Below are positions 60,404 to 64,000 of a DNA stretch of 64,000 bases, piece by piece (within the stretch, counting starts at the first letter, position 1; the number at the start of each line of letters is the position of its first letter). This DNA is from Firmicutes bacterium UBA4845 (lineage in GTDB: Bacteria > Bacillota > Clostridia > Tissierellales > Sedimentibacteraceae). The notes under the pieces were generated by a model that saw nothing but the letters and a program-made list of their open reading frames with translations, was not told the origin of the DNA and did not search any database. The stretch is taken from positions 1 through 64,000 of the forward strand of contig DHER01000028.1 of the NCBI GenBank assembly GCA_002399975.1, read 5' to 3'. Position numbers and translations under genes: made by a program.

Positions 60404-62020
60404 ATGATAGTTAAATATATTGATAATGTTGCATTTAAGAAAATGCTTTTAGGGGCTGCCGCAAACTTGGAAAATAACAAGGAATTGGTTGATTCCCTAA
60501 ATGTGTTCCCTGTTCCTGACGGAGATACGGGCACAAACATGAACCTTACCGTGAAATCTGCAGTTAAAGAAGTAAATAGTCTTGAAAAAAGCACAATTAC
60601 ACATATAGCTAACGCTGCTGCTAACGGTTCTCTAATGGGGGCAAGAGGGAACTCAGGTGTAATATTATCACAACTGTTCAGAGGTATGGCCAATGGACTT
60701 AAAGGGTCAAGCAAAATTGATTGTAAATTAATTGCAGAATCGTTAGGCTGTGCTTCTGAAACGGCATATAAGGCGGTTATGAAGCCCGTAGAGGGTACAA
60801 TCCTGACGGTAGCCAGGGAAACTGCCGAAAAGGCAGTGGAAACGTATGATAAATATGATGATGTGTGTTTGTTTTTAGAAAAACTGGCTGAAGAGGCGAG
60901 AGAGGCATTGAATCGTACACCTGAAATGTTGGATGCTCTTAAGCAGGCAGATGTGGTGGACGCCGGCGGCAAAGGATTCTTGTTCCTTTTAGAAGGAGGC
61001 CTTGCGGCATTAAAAGGTGTTGAAATCAAACAGGAAAAAAGAGAACACAAAATTCTTAAAACTGAAGACGAAGTTATGGAATTTTCCAGCGAGAATGAAA
61101 TTATATATACTTATTGTACAGAATTTTTTATTAAAAATCCTACAAAAACAGCAGAAGAATTTTTAAGTAAAATTTTTGACAAGGGAGATTCCATCGTATG
61201 TGTTGGTGACGATAAATTAATAAAAACTCACATACACACAAACAATCCAGGACTTATCTTAGAAATTGCCGTTAAATATGGAGAACTTTCCAAGATTAAG
61301 ATTGATAACATGAAGGAACAGTTCAAAGAAAGATTAAAAACTTCTGAAAAGAACCGAGAGAAAAAGAAATACGGTTTTGTTGCTATAGGAACAGGGAGCG
61401 GTATACAGAAGGTTTTCAACGATTTAAATGTTGATGTGTTTCTGTCTGGAGGGCAGACTATGAATCCAAGTACCGAAGATATACTGGATGCGGTAAATAA
61501 TATAAATTCGGACAATATAATTATTCTTCCTAACAACGGCAACATAATATTGGCTGCGTCACAGGCAAAAGAAATATCAGATAAAAATATATATGTAATT
61601 CCAAGCAAGAGTATACCACAGGGCATTACCGCCATGCTTGCGTTTAAAGAAGAAAACGACCTGGGCGACAATGTAAAGGCCATGACAGACGCTGTGAAAG
61701 ATGTTAAAACAGGCCAGGTTACTTATGCTGTAAGGGATACTGTATTCAACGATATGGAAATAAAAAAAGATGAAATAATAGCTTTAAGCGAAGGCGACAT
61801 TGTGTCTCACGGCCAAAATCCTGAAGAACAGGTTCTGGAACTGGTAAAGAAGATGGTTACGGAAGATAGTTTCCTTATTACATTGTTCTACGGAGATAAA
61901 GTTGATAAGCAAGAGGCTGAAGAACTGGAAGAAAAAGTAGAAGAAATTGCCGAAGGATGCGATGTTGAAATTATCTATGGCGGACAGCCGCTTTACTATT
62001 ATATAGTTTCAGTAGAATAA
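60404..62020 (+). CDS. fakA: Fatty acid kinase catalytic subunit FakA (YloV)
   Basis: Phosphorylates fatty acids carried by a FakB (DegV-family) partner, feeding exogenous fatty acids into phospholipids. The 538 residues have an N-terminal DAK2/DhaL-type ATP-binding domain (1-205; VPDGDTGTNMNLT near 38-49 and GARGNSGVILSQ), a middle domain and a C-terminal DegV-like part that ends GGQPLYYYI. AGGAGG precedes the ATG. No fakB lies in this window. Confidence 0.92.
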   Translation: MIVKYIDNVAFKKMLLGAAANLENNKELVDSLNVFPVPDGDTGTNMNLTVKSAVKEVNSLEKSTITHIANAAANGSLMGARGNSGVILSQLFRGMANGLKGSSKIDCKLIAESLGCASETAYKAVMKPVEGTILTVARETAEKAVETYDKYDDVCLFLEKLAEEAREALNRTPEMLDALKQADVVDAGGKGFLFLLEGGLAALKGVEIKQEKREHKILKTEDEVMEFSSENEIIYTYCTEFFIKNPTKTAEEFLSKIFDKGDSIVCVGDDKLIKTHIHTNNPGLILEIAVKYGELSKIKIDNMKEQFKERLKTSEKNREKKKYGFVAIGTGSGIQKVFNDLNVDVFLSGGQTMNPSTEDILDAVNNINSDNIIILPNNGNIILAASQAKEISDKNIYVIPSKSIPQGITAMLAFKEENDLGDNVKAMTDAVKDVKTGQVTYAVRDTVFNDMEIKKDEIIALSEGDIVSHGQNPEEQVLELVKKMVTEDSFLITLFYGDKVDKQEAEELEEKVEEIAEGCDVEIIYGGQPLYYYIVSVE

Positions 62021-62121
62021 ACAGATAAATATAAATAATTAAAACATAAAATTTTTTGGGAGAAATATTTGTATATATTGTAAGATGCATAAAGTAAGAT
62101 GTAAAAATTTCGGAGAATTTA

Positions 62122-64000
62122 ATGCTTGATATTGATATTCGTTTTTTAAAAGGCGTAGGCCCTGGCAGAGCGGCTAAGCTAAATAAATTAAATATATTTA
62201 CCGTTGAAGACCTGTTAAATTATTTTCCTCTCAAATACGAAGACAGAAGGACTGTAAAAAAAATAAATCAGCTTAGTGTTAATTTAAAGTGCCTGCTGAA
62301 AATAAAAATTTGCGAAGGGCCTGTTAAAATAAGGCTTAAGAAAAATATGTATATAGTTAGAGCAACGGGAAATGATGAAACCGGATTTATAATTCTAACA
62401 TTTTTCAACCAGGGTTTCTTGATGGACAAACTTCTTAAAGGTGAAATGTATTACGTGTATGGTACGGTAAGGTCATCTAAAGGTAAATTTGAAATGACAA
62501 ATCCTGAAATTGAGTTTTGCAAAAATGATTGGAAGGCTAATAAAATAACACCGATTTACGGTCTTACACGAAGCCTTTCAAATAATGAGCTTACCAAACT
62601 AACTAAAACTGCATTGGAAACATATTACGAAAAAATAGAAAATGTGATTCCTGATGAAATAAGCAGAGAATACAGATTGATTTCCAAAAGAAGAGCAATC
62701 AAGAACCTACATTTTCCGGAAAATGGTAGAAATTATTCTTTAGGAAAAAAGACTATTATATATGAGAAGCTGCTTGTAATGCTGCTTGGACTTAGTGCAA
62801 TCAAAAATAGCTTGAGAAATAATCTGACAGGCAATGAAATGAAAAATACCGCCTTAGCCGATAGTCTTATAAAGTCGCTGCCCTATAGTCTTACAGGTGC
62901 ACAGCTCAGAGTTATAGGCGAAATTAAAAATGATATGAGCAGTGCAAAGCCAATGAACAGACTGGTACAGGGAGATGTTGGTTCAGGAAAGACTGTGGTG
63001 GCAATTTATGCCCTTCTTTTAGCCGCCGATTCAGGCTATCAGGCGGCAATGATGGCGCCTACCGAAATATTGGCCATACAGCACTATGATACTATAAGGT
63101 CATATTTGGCATTGGCCGGTATTAAAGTTAATACGTCATTTCTTTCAGGATCATCAAAGGCAAAAGAGAAAAAAGAAATATTGCAGAAGCTAAAAACCGG
63201 CGAAACAAATATAATTGTAGGTACACACGCCCTTATTGAAGAGAACGTGGAATTTAAAAATATAGGCATTGTAATAACTGATGAACAGCATCGATTTGGC
63301 GTAAGGCAGCGTGGGAAGCTTTCCGGAAAGGGAAAGAATCCTGATATACTGATAATGACGGCAACACCCATACCGAGAACAATGGCGCTGATGTTTTACA
63401 AAGATTTGGATGTTTCAATAATTGACGAAATGCCGCCCGGGAGGCAAAAGGTGATTACGTGCGTTCTCCGTGGCTGTGATAAAGAAAAGGCATATGAATT
63501 TATCAAAAATCAGGTAAACAAAGAGAGACAGGCATATATAGTTGCACCGCTTATTGAAGAATCGGAGAACTTAGAACTTGACTCAGCTGCCGAAATATTT
63601 GAAGAGCTTAGGAGTACATATTTTTTAGATTACAAGTTAGGGCTTTTGCATGGTAAGATGAGCAACGAGGAGAAAGAAGACGTAATGAATAAATTTTACA
63701 AAGGTAAAATAAATGTTCTTGTTTCTACTACAGTAGTAGAAGTCGGTGTAAACGTGCCCAATTCAACAGTTATGCTTGTACTTAATGCTGAAAGATTCGG
63801 CCTGGCTCAGCTTCACCAGTTAAGGGGCAGAGTAGGCAGAGGAAAGCACCAGTCATACTGTATTCTTGTAAACGAAAGCAAAACAAAGAAATCCGCCGAA
63901 AGAATGAATATATTGAAAAGTACGGAAAATGGGTTTATAATTTCCGAAGAGGATTTAAAAATGAGAGGTCCGGGAGATTTTTTCGGCACAAGGCAGCATG
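62122..64000 (+). CDS. recG: ATP-dependent DNA helicase RecG (3' end outside window)
   Basis: Branch-migrating helicase that remodels stalled forks and Holliday junctions. 626 codons are open to the end of the window; a full RecG has about 680 residues, so roughly the last 50-60 are missing. The N-terminal wedge starts FLKGVGPGRAAKLNKL. Walker A is GDVGSGKT (284-291), the DExH box is DEQH (387-390), motif III is TATPIPRTMAL, and the last visible block is MRGPGDFFGTRQH. The ATG is 6 bases after CGGAGAAT. Confidence 0.95.
   Translation, partial: MLDIDIRFLKGVGPGRAAKLNKLNIFTVEDLLNYFPLKYEDRRTVKKINQLSVNLKCLLKIKICEGPVKIRLKKNMYIVRATGNDETGFIILTFFNQGFLMDKLLKGEMYYVYGTVRSSKGKFEMTNPEIEFCKNDWKANKITPIYGLTRSLSNNELTKLTKTALETYYEKIENVIPDEISREYRLISKRRAIKNLHFPENGRNYSLGKKTIIYEKLLVMLLGLSAIKNSLRNNLTGNEMKNTALADSLIKSLPYSLTGAQLRVIGEIKNDMSSAKPMNRLVQGDVGSGKTVVAIYALLLAADSGYQAAMMAPTEILAIQHYDTIRSYLALAGIKVNTSFLSGSSKAKEKKEILQKLKTGETNIIVGTHALIEENVEFKNIGIVITDEQHRFGVRQRGKLSGKGKNPDILIMTATPIPRTMALMFYKDLDVSIIDEMPPGRQKVITCVLRGCDKEKAYEFIKNQVNKERQAYIVAPLIEESENLELDSAAEIFEELRSTYFLDYKLGLLHGKMSNEEKEDVMNKFYKGKINVLVSTTVVEVGVNVPNSTVMLVLNAERFGLAQLHQLRGRVGRGKHQSYCILVNESKTKKSAERMNILKSTENGFIISEEDLKMRGPGDFFGTRQH

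Noticed and set aside
60124..61050. 308-codon minus-strand frame opposite asp23 and fakA
   Set aside because: Shadow of the two well-supported genes; serine/proline-rich antisense translation without a start signal.

Overview
The window is an AT-rich chromosomal segment from an endospore-forming anaerobic member of the Clostridia (Bacillota). The evidence is low G+C, strong AGGAGG-type ribosome binding sites and sporulation genes (dacF, dacB, a GerW/YtfJ-type gene, yqfC-yqfD and a LysM-GH18 cortex-lytic type enzyme). A T-box in front of glycyl-tRNA synthetase, a mono-[4Fe-4S] ferredoxin and a single-chain clostridial PurL add to this. A Tissierellales/Sedimentibacter-like host would fit, but that is inference; there is no rRNA in the window. 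I see no prophage, insertion sequence, CRISPR array, tRNA or rRNA gene. Nearly everything is core genome.

Layout. 1-4.4 kb: dacF, scpA, scpB, a short DUF2953-like remnant, a GerW-family gene and dacB (wall trimming, chromosome condensation, spore functions). 4.6-10.1 kb: a five-gene Dpp/Opp peptide ABC importer. 10.3-13.5 kb: a MacAB/YknXYZ-type efflux system. 13.7-19.7 kb: the conserved yqfC-yqfD-phoH-ybeY-(DUF3048)-cdd-era-recO block. 19.7-24.6 kb: a DUF4342 protein, T-box-controlled glyS, a CcpN-type repressor, the PPDK/PEP synthase regulator and dgt. 24.8-29.3 kb: nnrD, convergent with a heterodimeric ABC exporter on the minus strand. 29.7-40.6 kb: purine operon purL-E-C-F-M-N-H-D. 40.7-46.9 kb: LysM-GH18 enzyme, molybdenum cofactor genes mogA-moaA-moaC-MOSC, ferredoxin, a metallo-beta-lactamase protein and a TtcA-family PP-loop protein. 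47.1-49.8 kb: an ECF sigma/anti-sigma operon with two membrane proteins. 50-58.9 kb: rsmB-rlmN-prpC-prkC-rsgA-rpe-thiN-asnS. 59-64 kb: a tiny membrane protein, rpmB on the minus strand, an unusual non-coding stretch, then asp23-fakA-recG, with recG cut by the window end.

How the genes work together. The purine cluster carries the route from PRPP to IMP except purK and purB. The prpC-prkC pair is the Ser/Thr phosphatase/kinase switch that senses the wall. The sigma/anti-sigma operon is probably an envelope-stress module. Most transcription units end in clear intrinsic terminators, and several have good sigma-A promoters that I could place.

There is no large unknown system here. The items most worth a second look are: a CcpN-type gene whose only well-placed start codon is AUA; a DacB with KIG in place of KTG; a G+C-rich, structured, terminator-ended intergenic stretch between rpmB and asp23 (possible small RNA or frameshifted remnant); an 11-residue repeat tail on the DUF4342 protein; and the four-gene ECF module with a duplicated TM2-like membrane protein.
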